In this document: in pieces, positions 29,823 through 38,070 of the stretch | How positions within the stretch are numbered: the first letter of the stretch is position 1 | How the letters are laid out: each line of letters begins with the position of its first letter | DNA from: Microvirga sp. KLBC 81 | Lineage (GTDB): Bacteria > Pseudomonadota > Alphaproteobacteria > Rhizobiales > Beijerinckiaceae | Reading direction: 5' to 3' | Length of the DNA stretch: 64,000 nt | NCBI RefSeq assembly: GCF_003075415.1 | Contig: NZ_QDAH01000012.1 | Coordinates: 54,163 to 118,162 of the forward strand | Made by a program: the position numbers and the translations under genes | Notes under the pieces: model-generated | What the model was told of the DNA's origin: nothing | Database searches by the model: none | What the model saw: only the letters and a program-made list of their open reading frames with translations

Positions 29823-30704
29823 TCAGAGAGAGGTTTCAGCGTGGGCAATCAAATCTTTAATCGATTGAATGATCGGTTCCTCGATCAATGGGGCGTGGCC
29901 CTGTCCCGGCACGGTGATTGCCGTCAGGCGCGGATGACGTTCTTGCATGGCGCTGAGAGTTCGGGCCGACAGGAGATCCGAGTTCTCCCCGCGAATGGCG
30001 AGAACCGGGAATGGGTTCAGTCCACCGAACAGGCTCCACAAATCCGGCATCGGCATCTCCAGATCGAGCGCCTGCAAAGGCTTCATCAGGCTGGGGTCGT
30101 AGCTGAACGCAAGACGGTCGTTCTTCTCGTGCCAAGTGCCTCGTGCCATGCTCTCCCACTGCTCCTGTGTGAAGGCGGGAAACTGCGTGTCCGAAACATG
30201 CTTCAGGATCTGTGCCCCTTCCTGCATCGTGTTGGGTGTTGGCAATTTGCCTACATAGCTTCGGATACGGATCAACCCTTTGGGTTCGATGACGGGGCCG
30301 ACATCATTGAGCACAGCCCCGGCCAGCAGGGTCGGCCTCGTCGCACTCAAGGCCATCGTGAGAAGGCCGCCACGGGAGGTGCCGACGAAGACCGCCTTCT
30401 CGATCCCTGCAACCGTCAGCACCTGCAAGAGGTCATTGAGTTCGGTTCCGATCTCATATTGACGCCAGTCTGAAGCCCATTCCGAGCGTCCGCGTCCGCG
30501 ATAATCGAGGGCGAGAACGCGGCGAGGGCGGGCAGTATCCGTGCTGAGCGCTTTGGCAAGATCGTGAAAATCCTCGGAGTTTCGCGCAAGGCCGGGCAAG
30601 CACACGACAGGCAGCGCACTCCCGTTCAGGGGGCCGTAATCACGCGCATAGAGACGCAAGCCGTCGGAGGCCGATACGAAAAGATCCCGGTAGGAGCTGC
30701 TCAT
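29823..30704 (-). CDS. alpha/beta hydrolase
   Basis: A 293-residue cytoplasmic hydrolase. The fold is marked by LPVVCLPGLARNSEDFHDLA (oxyanion region), the base motif ALDYRGRGRSEW, the nucleophile elbow VGTSRGG, and the late PGQGHAPLIEEP with the catalytic His. The ATG at 30704 is preferred; a TTG at 30749, overlapping the preceding stop, would add 15 residues. The substrate is unknown; close relatives act on esters or lactones. It follows the lytic transglycosylase gene. Confidence 0.87.
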   Translation of the reverse strand: MSSSYRDLFVSASDGLRLYARDYGPLNGSALPVVCLPGLARNSEDFHDLAKALSTDTARPRRVLALDYRGRGRSEWASDWRQYEIGTELNDLLQVLTVAGIEKAVFVGTSRGGLLTMALSATRPTLLAGAVLNDVGPVIEPKGLIRIRSYVGKLPTPNTMQEGAQILKHVSDTQFPAFTQEQWESMARGTWHEKNDRLAFSYDPSLMKPLQALDLEMPMPDLWSLFGGLNPFPVLAIRGENSDLLSARTLSAMQERHPRLTAITVPGQGHAPLIEEPIIQSIKDLIAHAETSL

Positions 30705-30745
30705 GTGAGACTCGACTTGAGACGCCAGATGAGCAGCATCTTGCC

Positions 30746-32788
30746 TCAATACGCGGTCTTTGTCGCATCCGCCGTTTCAGCTGTCGTCGGAGCCGGCGCT
30801 GGCTTCTCTTTCAGCCGTGCCCGGTAGACATGCAGGTTTTCCATGACACGCTGCACGTAGTTGCGGGTCTCATAGAACGGGATGCGTTCGACCCAGTCGA
30901 TCATGTCGACCTGGGGTTTGCGTGGATCGCCATAGGTATCGATCCATTTCTTCACATTGCCGCCACCGGCATTATAGGAGGCAAAGGCGAGGATGTAGGA
31001 GCCCTTCCAATCCTCCATCAGCTCTCCCAGGTGAGCAGAGCCGATTTTTGCATTGTAGGACGGGTCCTCCACCAGTCGTTTCAAGTCGAAACCGAGGCCG
31101 AAGCGCTGTGCTGTGCGCTTGGCGGTGGCGGGCATGAGCTGCATGAGGCCGCGCGCGCCCGCATGCGAGACGGCCTTGGGATTGAAGGCGCTCTCCTGCC
31201 TGGCGATGGCATAGACCATAGCAGGCTCAACCTCGTCGCCGACCGGCTGGAAATCCGGAATGGCCGCAAGCGGATAAGCGTGTTGGTCGAGCGGGAAACC
31301 CCGTTGCAGGGCAATCTTGCCGACCGCCAGAACCGCGCGCGGATTCTGCTGTGAGGTGGCGAGCGCCGCGAGGGCATCGAGCTGTCCTGGATCGTTTATG
31401 GTCTGGGCAAGGTCAATGTAGAGGCTGATCGCCAATTCCGGTTCACCGGCTTGGTGCAAAAGGCTTAACGCTCGGATGGGGATGAGAGCCTCGAAAGCCT
31501 TGCGTTCCTCGTCCTTCAGAGGATCCACGGATCGTAGAGACACGCTCTCCCCGAGCTTCTCGCGGGCGAGCTGCCCGTAATAGGTGGTCGGGTGATCGGC
31601 CGCCCGGGCGTAGAAGATCTTTGCGTCAGCCGATGCTCCGGCAGCTTCCGCGGCTCGCGCTTGCCAATAGGCGATGCGGGACTGGGAGATCGGCGTGGAG
31701 GCCGTCTTCGCAACCGTCGCGAAGTGCTTCGCAGCTGCTGCCGGATCATTCAGGAAACGAAGCGCGATCCAGCCGGCATGGAACTCCGCCTCGATCAGCT
31801 GCGCGGGGGATTCGGCGGCGTGGTGGCTTGCTACCTTGTAGGCTGTCTGAGTATCGCCCTTGTCGAGAAGCTCCCGGGTGATGAGGCGCTGCTCGGCCCA
31901 CCATTCGTCTCCGTCCACGCGAAGCTCATGATCCCGCGGTGCCTGCATGATGATATTGGCGGCCTCGACCAGGTTCTTGCTCCGGCGCTGAAGGAGCGCA
32001 CGGGAGAACAGGTACGACGGGTCGCTCCGCAGGGCAGCGGGGACAGCCGCGAAAGCCTTCTCGGCCTTCTTCTTGCCCTGGAACACGCTCATGCGCGCCT
32101 TCACCAGGGTCACGTAATCCTTGCCGGCATAGCCCGCCGCGCGCAGGGCCGCGCCCCAGTTCTCCTTCAGGAGGTGACGCTCCATACGAAACCGATGATC
32201 GGCTTGCGTCAGCAGGTTCGGGAGGCGGTCGCGAATGCGGCTTTCGGTTTCGCTGCCGAAGGTGTCCTCCCGCCAGGAATGGCGGATCAGGTCCGCGGTC
32301 TCCTGGTCGAGGCCATCACTCTTGAGCGCGAAACCGAGCGCAATGCGCCCGGAAGCCGTGGCTGGGCGCTGCTTGTCGAAGAAAGCGCGGATCTGGGCGG
32401 TCGAGGGGCGCTGCGCGAGGAAAGTATCCTCCATGCGCCGTCGGAGCTGCGCGGTCGCGGGCCAGTCCGGATAATCCTTCCGGAAGGCCATGATCCTCTC
32501 ATGGCCGATGGGCAAGCCGCTGCGGATGGCGAACCATTCCGCCACAGCCTGCGCTGCCGGGTCGGAAAGCTTCGACTTCAGGATCGCGGCTTCCGTCAGA
32601 TCGTTGTCCCGGTAGGCCTTGAAGATCAGCGGCAGCTGTTCCAGGTCTTCCATGGCCTTGGGGGGCGGTGTGAAGCTCTCCAGGGTCGTGGCTTCAGGTG
32701 GGCCAACCGGCATTTCGTTGGCGTGAACAGTGAGGGCGGACAATTGGAGCACGGCGACAGACGCCAGAAGCCGTATGGAAAGGCGCAT
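30746..32788 (-). CDS. slt: soluble lytic murein transglycosylase (Slt70-like)
   Basis: A 680-residue periplasmic enzyme that cleaves peptidoglycan to 1,6-anhydromuramyl products. A signal peptide at the start (ending near VHANE) precedes a long alpha-helical superhelix (about 50-500). The C-terminal SLT domain begins at YAIARQESAFNPKAVS, where the Glu of RQES is catalytic, followed by GARGLMQLMPATAKRTA and ASYNAGGGNVKKW. I chose the ATG at 32788; a GTG 12 bases upstream is also possible. Architecture and length fit Slt70. Confidence 0.93.
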   Translation of the reverse strand: MRLSIRLLASVAVLQLSALTVHANEMPVGPPEATTLESFTPPPKAMEDLEQLPLIFKAYRDNDLTEAAILKSKLSDPAAQAVAEWFAIRSGLPIGHERIMAFRKDYPDWPATAQLRRRMEDTFLAQRPSTAQIRAFFDKQRPATASGRIALGFALKSDGLDQETADLIRHSWREDTFGSETESRIRDRLPNLLTQADHRFRMERHLLKENWGAALRAAGYAGKDYVTLVKARMSVFQGKKKAEKAFAAVPAALRSDPSYLFSRALLQRRSKNLVEAANIIMQAPRDHELRVDGDEWWAEQRLITRELLDKGDTQTAYKVASHHAAESPAQLIEAEFHAGWIALRFLNDPAAAAKHFATVAKTASTPISQSRIAYWQARAAEAAGASADAKIFYARAADHPTTYYGQLAREKLGESVSLRSVDPLKDEERKAFEALIPIRALSLLHQAGEPELAISLYIDLAQTINDPGQLDALAALATSQQNPRAVLAVGKIALQRGFPLDQHAYPLAAIPDFQPVGDEVEPAMVYAIARQESAFNPKAVSHAGARGLMQLMPATAKRTAQRFGLGFDLKRLVEDPSYNAKIGSAHLGELMEDWKGSYILAFASYNAGGGNVKKWIDTYGDPRKPQVDMIDWVERIPFYETRNYVQRVMENLHVYRARLKEKPAPAPTTAETADATKTAY

Positions 32789-32973
32789 TGTGAGGTTCAC
32801 CCGCTAACCCCCGTGCCGTCGCTTGCCTGTTATTGCGACGTTTCTCTTGAGAAAACACCAAGTGCCGCGCTAGGACAACACCCTAAAGGTTCGTTTGCGC
32901 CCATGCGACGCACCTCTTATGTGTTAAGCCCTTGGGCTGCTTCAGATCTGCCGCTTCTAATTCGAGGATTATC

Positions 32974-33858
32974 ATGACCCGCTTTTCAGGCTCCATCACG
33001 GCTCTGGTGACCCCCTTCCAGGATGGCGCCGTGGATGAGGCCGCCTTCCGGGGCTTCATCAACTGGCAGATCGAGCAGGGCACTCATGGCCTAGTTCCGG
33101 TCGGCACCACCGGCGAGAGCCCCACCCTCAGCCACAAGGAGCACGACCGCGTCATTGAGATCTGCGTGGATGAGGTGAAGGGCAGGGTGCCCGTGATCGC
33201 GGGCGCCGGCTCCAACAGCACGGAGGAGGCCGTCGGCTTCTCCAGGCATGCGGAGAAGGTTGGCGCCGATGCGGTGCTGATCGTCACACCCTATTACAAC
33301 AAGCCGACGCAGGAAGGCCTCTATCAGCACTTCAAGGCCATCAACGATGCCATCGGCATTCCGATCATCATCTACAACATCCCCGGCCGCTCGGTGATCG
33401 ATATGTCGGTGGAGACGATGGCGCGGCTCTATGAACTCAAGAACATCGTAGGCGTGAAGGACGCCACCGCGAATCTCGCCCGCACCAGCCTGCAGCGCCA
33501 AGCCATGGGCCCCGACTTCATCCAGCTCTCGGGCGAGGATGCGACGGCCCTCGGCTTCATGGCCCATGGCGGCCATGGCTGCATTTCCGTGACTTCCAAT
33601 GTGGCTCCGCGCCTATGCGCCGATATGCAGGAGGCCTGCCTGAAGGGCGATTACGCAACCGCCCTGAAAATTCAGGACCGCCTCATGCCGCTCCATACCA
33701 ACCTGTTCCTCGAGACCAATCCGTCGCCCGTGAAGTATGCCGCGTCCGTTCTGGGCCTGATGAAGGACGATGTGCGCCTGCCGCTCATCCCGGTCTCCGA
33801 GGGCACGAAGCAGGCGGTGCGTTCGGCCATGGTCCATGCGGGCTTGATCAACGCTTAA
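32974..33858 (+). CDS. dapA: 4-hydroxy-tetrahydrodipicolinate synthase
   Basis: A 294-residue TIM-barrel enzyme condensing pyruvate with aspartate semialdehyde, the first committed step of the lysine and diaminopimelate route. The pyruvate-binding [22 protein letters not shown], and the Schiff-base Lys162 in [10 protein letters not shown] are present. The ATG at 32974 follows GAGGA and gives the family length; an upstream in-frame ATG would add 14 unrelated residues. smpB follows after 8 bases. Confidence 0.98.
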   Translation: MTRFSGSITALVTPFQDGAVDEAAFRGFINWQIEQGTHGLVPVGTTGESPTLSHKEHDRVIEICVDEVKGRVPVIAGAGSNSTEEAVGFSRHAEKVGADAVLIVTPYYNKPTQEGLYQHFKAINDAIGIPIIIYNIPGRSVIDMSVETMARLYELKNIVGVKDATANLARTSLQRQAMGPDFIQLSGEDATALGFMAHGGHGCISVTSNVAPRLCADMQEACLKGDYATALKIQDRLMPLHTNLFLETNPSPVKYAASVLGLMKDDVRLPLIPVSEGTKQAVRSAMVHAGLINA

Positions 33859-33866
33859 AGAAACGA

Positions 33867-34340
33867 ATGGCAAAAGATCCGAAGAGCGCCTTCCGCGTTG
33901 TCGCCGACAACAGGAAGGCGCGGTTCAATTACGAAATCGTCGATACCTACGAGGCGGGCATCGCGCTCACCGGCACGGAGGTGAAGTCCTTGCGCACGGG
34001 CAAGGCCACCATCGGCGAGGCATATGCCGGGCCGTCTGGCGAGGAGTTCTTTCTCTTCAACGCCTATATCCCGGAATACATCCAGGCCAACCGCTTCAAC
34101 CATGAGACGCGCCGTCCGCGCCGCCTTCTGCTGCACAAGAACCAGATCAACAAACTGATCGGCGCGACGCAGCGCGAGGGCTTCACCGTGATCCCGCTCA
34201 AGATCTATTTCAACGAGCGCGGACGGGCGAAGGTGGAACTCGGCCTCGGTCGTGGCAAGAAGCTCCACGACAAGCGCGAGACGGAGAAGGAACGCTCCTG
34301 GAACCGCGAGAAGGCGCGCCTCATGCGCGAGAAGGGCTGA
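33867..34340 (+). CDS. smpB: SsrA-binding protein SmpB
   Basis: A 157-residue RNA-binding protein that brings tmRNA to stalled ribosomes. The start [35 protein letters not shown], and the positively charged tail [19 protein letters not shown] are diagnostic. It is encoded 8 bases after dapA, a common arrangement in Hyphomicrobiales. The ssrA gene itself is not in this window. Confidence 0.98.
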   Translation: MAKDPKSAFRVVADNRKARFNYEIVDTYEAGIALTGTEVKSLRTGKATIGEAYAGPSGEEFFLFNAYIPEYIQANRFNHETRRPRRLLLHKNQINKLIGATQREGFTVIPLKIYFNERGRAKVELGLGRGKKLHDKRETEKERSWNREKARLMREKG

Positions 34341-34354
34341 CACGGCGTCCTCGC

Positions 34355-34452
34355 GCTCTAGAGCTGTTTCCATTGGCATGGAATCAGCTCTCTTGTTTGC
34401 CGAGCCGCATTTTTGACGGTGAACCGGATCCACTTCACCGAAAAATGCTCTA
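34355..34452. repeat. two-hairpin dispersed repeat after smpB
   Basis: Hairpin one pairs AGAGCTGTTTCC with GGAATCAGCTCT (34360-34392) with one mismatch. Hairpin two pairs GCATTTTT...GGTGAA with TTCACCGAAAAATGC (about 34408-34447). It shares accggatccactt with the repeats at 46.4 and 48.1 kb, so it is a related family. It may also end the dapA-smpB transcript. Confidence 0.65.
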
Positions 34453-34480
34453 ACTCCCTGCTGCAATCGGAGGGATCAGC

Positions 34481-35011
34481 ATGGCGTCCGTGGCTCTCGT
34501 TTCCGTTCTCGGCCCCGACCGCGTCGGGCTCGTCGCCGCGATTGCGGAGCACCTGTTCAATATCGGCGTGAACCTGCGCGATACGACCTTCGCCTCGCTG
34601 GGGTCGGGCGCCGAGTTCCTAGCGATCTGCGAGCTGCCGTCAGGTCTTGAGGCGGGCGATTTAGAGGCCGGCCTGAAGCAGCTGCCGGAGTTGGAAAGCG
34701 CGGAAGTCCGGGCCGTTCCCTACGCCTTCGATCCCAGTCCCGGCCCTGCGGGCAGCATCACGCACCGCATCACCATCAGCGGCGGCGATCAGCTCGGCCT
34801 TGTGGCGCGGCTGGCGGAGGTGTTCAGGCAGTATAACGCGAATATCGTGCGCTTGGAGGCCCGCAAGCTCTCGGATGTCGAGGGTGGGCTCTACGTGACG
34901 CGCTTTGCGGTCTTCATTCCAGACGAGCAGGTGAACCTGTGCCTGGCCACCGTCAGCAATACGGCCGGCGCGCTCGGGCTCGACTGTGATGTGGAGGCGA
35001 GCACGCTCTAG
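34481..35011 (+). CDS. protein with two ACT domains (GcvR-like)
   Basis: A 176-residue cytoplasmic protein with two ACT repeats. The first begins VALVSVLGPDRVGLVAAIAE and the second HRITISGGDQLGLVARLAEV. ACT domains bind amino acids and act as allosteric sensors. The arrangement matches GcvR, the glycine cleavage regulator, and related stand-alone proteins, but the ligand cannot be named. GGAGG precedes the start. Confidence 0.85.
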   Translation: MASVALVSVLGPDRVGLVAAIAEHLFNIGVNLRDTTFASLGSGAEFLAICELPSGLEAGDLEAGLKQLPELESAEVRAVPYAFDPSPGPAGSITHRITISGGDQLGLVARLAEVFRQYNANIVRLEARKLSDVEGGLYVTRFAVFIPDEQVNLCLATVSNTAGALGLDCDVEASTL

Positions 35012-35030
35012 CTCGCACTCGAAACAATAA

Positions 35031-35051
35031 TGGCCGGGGCGAGCCCGGCCA
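35031..35051. repeat. GGCCGGG hairpin after the ACT-domain gene
   Basis: TGGCCGGG (35031-35038) pairs with CCCGGCCA (35044-35051). It is like the unit at 301-323. It lies 20 bases after the stop but lacks a T run. Confidence 0.5.
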
Positions 35052-35129
35052 AGTCAGCATTCAGTTGAACCGCGATCGTGGGTGGGGGTTCAATCAGGGA
35101 TGAGCAACCGGTTTGTCTTGAGTATATAC

Positions 35130-35589
35130 TCAGGTCCCCGTCCCCCTAAGGATCGCCTCATCACCGTTGTTGAGCATGGCGCTGAGCGCAATCCGAAATT
35201 GATCGAGGGCAGCATACTCGGTCAGGAAGCGAAGAAGCGCGCTTTGCTGAACGTCACTTGGGCGCGTAGCCGGAGGATCGCTCGCCAATTCCACACACAC
35301 CAGCAGTGTCCCTGTGACACCCGCTGGAGCAATGGTGAGGCCGACCTGCACATGCTCAGGCCGGTCGCCCGTAATGGCACCTAGACCGCCGAAGATTGTC
35401 ACGGGCGCGTGCGGCGGGAGTGGATACTGCTCGAGAGCGCGGCTGAAGCTGATCAAGGCCTCACGACTGAACCATGCCGCGCTTCGCCCGGTAAAATCGG
35501 AGACTTGTGCGAACGCGTGCAACTCCCCATGCCACTCATCCTCGGGCTCATAGGTCCTCGGGCTCATAGGTCAAACGCAGCACACTCAT
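35130..35589 (-). pseudogene. small unknown gene with a 16-bp tandem duplication disrupting its start
   Basis: The coding body (stop at 35130) reads TYEPEDEWHGELHAFAQVSD, then GRSAAWFSREALISFSRAL and VQVGLTIAPAGVTGTLLVC. An ATG at 35589 opens MSVLRLTYEPED but then meets a stop, because tcctcgggctcatagg occurs twice in a row (35539-35554, 35555-35570), shifting the frame. With one copy removed, the two parts join as a continuous 147-residue protein. As it stands, translation might restart at the ATG inside the repeat (35567), giving 145 residues. The pattern recalls small WapI/DUF6228-like immunity families, with low certainty. Whether it is a dead gene or switchable is open. Confidence 0.65.
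35539..35572. repeat. 16-bp tandem duplication
   Basis: Two perfect copies of tcctcgggctcatagg plus two further bases of a third. The period is not a multiple of three, so each copy changes the reading frame of the small gene it interrupts. Confidence 0.95.
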
Positions 35590-35785
35590 TTGATCTGTCC
35601 GCAGGTCGGGTCGAAAGTAGGATGACGGGAGTAAGAACACCGCTGAGGCAAAATTAACCGCAGGCTTGTCGTAGCGGGTGGCTAGGCCCGGAAATTTTTG
35701 AGGCGGCAGAACGCCGCCTGCCCCTCGAACCGAAGCAATATAAGAACAGTCACTCCCCGCGCAAGCACCTGATCGTGTTCAGATT

Positions 35786-36448
35786 TCAAAGATCGAACTC
35801 GTCGTCCGATCCCTGCTGACGGATCCCGTAGCGGCTTTCCAGGGCGCCGTTGCGCGGCTGCTGCTGTTGCTGCTGCGTTCGCGGGCGGTCATTGCCTTCC
35901 CCAGCGGGACGCTGCTGACGATCCGACGGATCGCGGCCGATGCGGGAGGCCAGCTGCGAGAGATCCAGAAATTCGTCGGCCTGACGGCGCAGCTCGTCGG
36001 CGACCATCGGAGGCTGGGTGGTGATGGTGGACACCACGGAGACCCGCACACCCCGGCGCTGCATGGCCTCGACCAGCGAGCGGAAGTCGCCGTCGCCGGA
36101 GAACAGGACCATGTGGTCGATATAGGGAGAGAGCTCGAGCGCATCGATGGCGAGCTCGATATCCATGTTGCCCTTCACCTTGCGGCGGCCGGCGGAGTCG
36201 ACGAATTCCTTCGTCGGCTTCGTGACCACGCGGTAGCCGTTGTAGTCGAGCCAGTCGATGAGTGGACGGATGGAAGAGTATTCCTGATCTTCCACAAGCG
36301 CGGTGTAGTAGAACGCACGCACCAGGGTGCCACGGCCCTGGAATTCCTTCAGCAGGCGCTTGTAGTCGATATCGAAACCAAGCGTCTTAGTCGTAGCGTA
36401 AAGGTTGGCTCCGTCGATGAAGAGCGCAATCCGCTGCTGGCCTGACAT
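35786..36448 (-). CDS. NYN-domain protein (LabA/DUF88-like)
   Basis: A 220-residue protein with a NYN domain, a PIN-like nuclease fold. The acidic metal-site residues appear in LFIDGANLY, GNMDIELAIDAL and LFSGDGDFRSLVEAM. The C-terminus (after about residue 160) is low-complexity, with six Gln in a row and an acidic end DDEFDL. The family includes LabA and RNA-processing nucleases; its target is unknown. The ATG at 36448 is chosen because the fold starts immediately after it (QQRIALFIDG). AGAGAA lies upstream. Confidence 0.9.
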   Translation of the reverse strand: MSGQQRIALFIDGANLYATTKTLGFDIDYKRLLKEFQGRGTLVRAFYYTALVEDQEYSSIRPLIDWLDYNGYRVVTKPTKEFVDSAGRRKVKGNMDIELAIDALELSPYIDHMVLFSGDGDFRSLVEAMQRRGVRVSVVSTITTQPPMVADELRRQADEFLDLSQLASRIGRDPSDRQQRPAGEGNDRPRTQQQQQQPRNGALESRYGIRQQGSDDEFDL

Positions 36449-36689
36449 AAGTATTCTCTGTCTGTGTCTGCCTGGGCGGCGTAACAACCTGAACTGTCAA
36501 AGCGACATCTATTATTTATGCCAACAATATACTTGAGCAATAAAAACAGGCGCGCCCAGGGACAGGCTGCTATCAACCCTTTAGACGAGTAAAAACCGAA
36601 ACTTCAAATACTTAATGGCGAGTAAATAAAAAGAGTCAAGTTGGCGGAAAGGGGGCAGTCAATCCTCAAGGTGAGAAATAAACAGATTT

Positions 36690-37274
36690 TTACGATTTAA
36701 GACTCCGGCTGCCTGGCTTGATAGCGGGAAGGGCGGCCAGTTCGGGTGGCAGCTTGTCCGGCTCGTAGGCGGGGATGTCGAGCTGGACGAGGGAGACGAG
36801 CGGCACGCCGAGATCCGCCTTACCGCCGGAGCGGTCGATGAGGCAGGCCGCACCCAGGATCGTTCCCGGATGTTCCTTGAGGGCTGTCAGGCACTCGCGA
36901 GAGGACAGGCCCGTGGTGACAATGTCCTCCACCATGACAACCCTTGCGCCCTCAGGGATCGTAAAACCGCGCCGCAGGGTGAAGAGGCCGTTCTCGCGCT
37001 CCACGAAGATCGCCTTGGCGCCGAGATGCCGGGCGGTTTCATAGCCGGGCACGATGCCACCCACGGCAGGCGAGACCACATAATCGACGACCCCGAACTT
37101 CTCCTTGATCTTCTCCGCCAGCGCCCGGCAGACCCGCTCCGTGCGGGCCGGATCCTGGAACACGAACATCTTCTGCAGAAAGACCGGGCTGTGCAGCCCC
37201 GACGAGAGAATGAAATGCCCTTCGAGCAAAGCACCGGCGGAGCGGAATTCTTCAAGGACTTCGTTCGGGGTCAT
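36690..37274 (-). CDS. pyrE: orotate phosphoribosyltransferase
   Basis: A 194-residue enzyme making orotidine 5'-phosphate from orotate and PRPP in pyrimidine synthesis. The PRPP-binding motif [11 protein letters not shown] and the loop [15 protein letters not shown] are intact, and the start [20 protein letters not shown] is the form found in alphaproteobacteria. It follows the amidotransferase gene by 91 bases on the same strand. Confidence 0.97.
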   Translation of the reverse strand: MTPNEVLEEFRSAGALLEGHFILSSGLHSPVFLQKMFVFQDPARTERVCRALAEKIKEKFGVVDYVVSPAVGGIVPGYETARHLGAKAIFVERENGLFTLRRGFTIPEGARVVMVEDIVTTGLSSRECLTALKEHPGTILGAACLIDRSGGKADLGVPLVSLVQLDIPAYEPDKLPPELAALPAIKPGSRSLKS

Positions 37275-37365
37275 GGCTCAAGTCTCCTGCGTCAGGGCTG
37301 TGTGGCAGGAGGGACGGCGAGAGGCAAGAGACAAACGCAGGCCAGTGTCAAATAGGTCGTTGTTG

Positions 37366-38064
37366 TCAGGCTTGCCCAGCCGCTTTTACGAAGGCCTCGA
37401 AAATCGCGTTTCCAGGATGATCCTGTCTGGCGAACAGCTCTTGGTGCCATTGCACGCCGAGCGCGAAGCGTCGGGACGGGACTTCGATGGCTTCGATGAC
37501 CCCGTCCTTTGCGTAGGCGCTTGCCACCACGTTATCCGAGAGCTCGACGACAGCTTCCCGGTGGAAGGTGTTCACGGAAAGCTCGTGCTGGCCGACGATG
37601 CCCGAGAGCAGGGTGTTCTCCCTGATCGTCACAGAATGCTCATGGCCGCGCTTGTCGTGCTCCATGATATGGGGGCCGATCGCGCGCACATCGGGCGACA
37701 GGCGACAGCCGTGGAGGCCGGCCAAAACCTGCATGCCGTTGCAGATGCCGAGAACCGGCTTGTCGCATTCGAGGAAGCCTCGCATGAGCGCGAGCTCGAC
37801 ACCGAGACGCTCAGACTGGGGAGCCTTCGAGACCTGTCCGCCGAGGAACCATTCATCAGGAAAGGCGAAACGGCCACCCACATTCACGAAACCGTCGAAC
37901 TCATCGACCACGGTCTCGACCATATCCATGAAATAAGGGATGCCGAAGGGCATGCCGCCCGCGCGCTGAATTCCGATGAAGTAGTTCTTCGTCATGTCGT
38001 AGCGTGTGCCGTCGACACTGGTGTTCTCGTCCATGATGACGGCAATGCGCGGTTTGGCGGGCAT
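37366..38064 (-). CDS. class I glutamine amidotransferase (peptidase C26, PuuD-like)
   Basis: A 232-residue protein of the gamma-glutamyl-hydrolase-like amidotransferase group. The nucleophile elbow is PVLGICNGMQVL (usually GxCRGxQ) and the catalytic His lies in GVQWHQEL (usually QWHPE). Both catalytic residues are kept. The N-terminus PRIAVIMDENTSVDGTRYDM is typical of the group. Possible substrates are gamma-glutamyl compounds such as gamma-glutamyl-GABA. Only 6 bases separate it from the rsh stop, so the two are probably co-transcribed, which is not an obvious functional pairing. Confidence 0.85.
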   Translation of the reverse strand: MPAKPRIAVIMDENTSVDGTRYDMTKNYFIGIQRAGGMPFGIPYFMDMVETVVDEFDGFVNVGGRFAFPDEWFLGGQVSKAPQSERLGVELALMRGFLECDKPVLGICNGMQVLAGLHGCRLSPDVRAIGPHIMEHDKRGHEHSVTIRENTLLSGIVGQHELSVNTFHREAVVELSDNVVASAYAKDGVIEAIEVPSRRFALGVQWHQELFARQDHPGNAIFEAFVKAAGQA

Positions 38065-38070
38065 GTTGTC

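Noticed and set aside
35700..35740. Intrinsic terminator or tRNA around ggcggcagaacgccgcc
   Set aside because: The stem is followed by A-rich rather than T-rich sequence on the relevant strand, and no cloverleaf could be formed.
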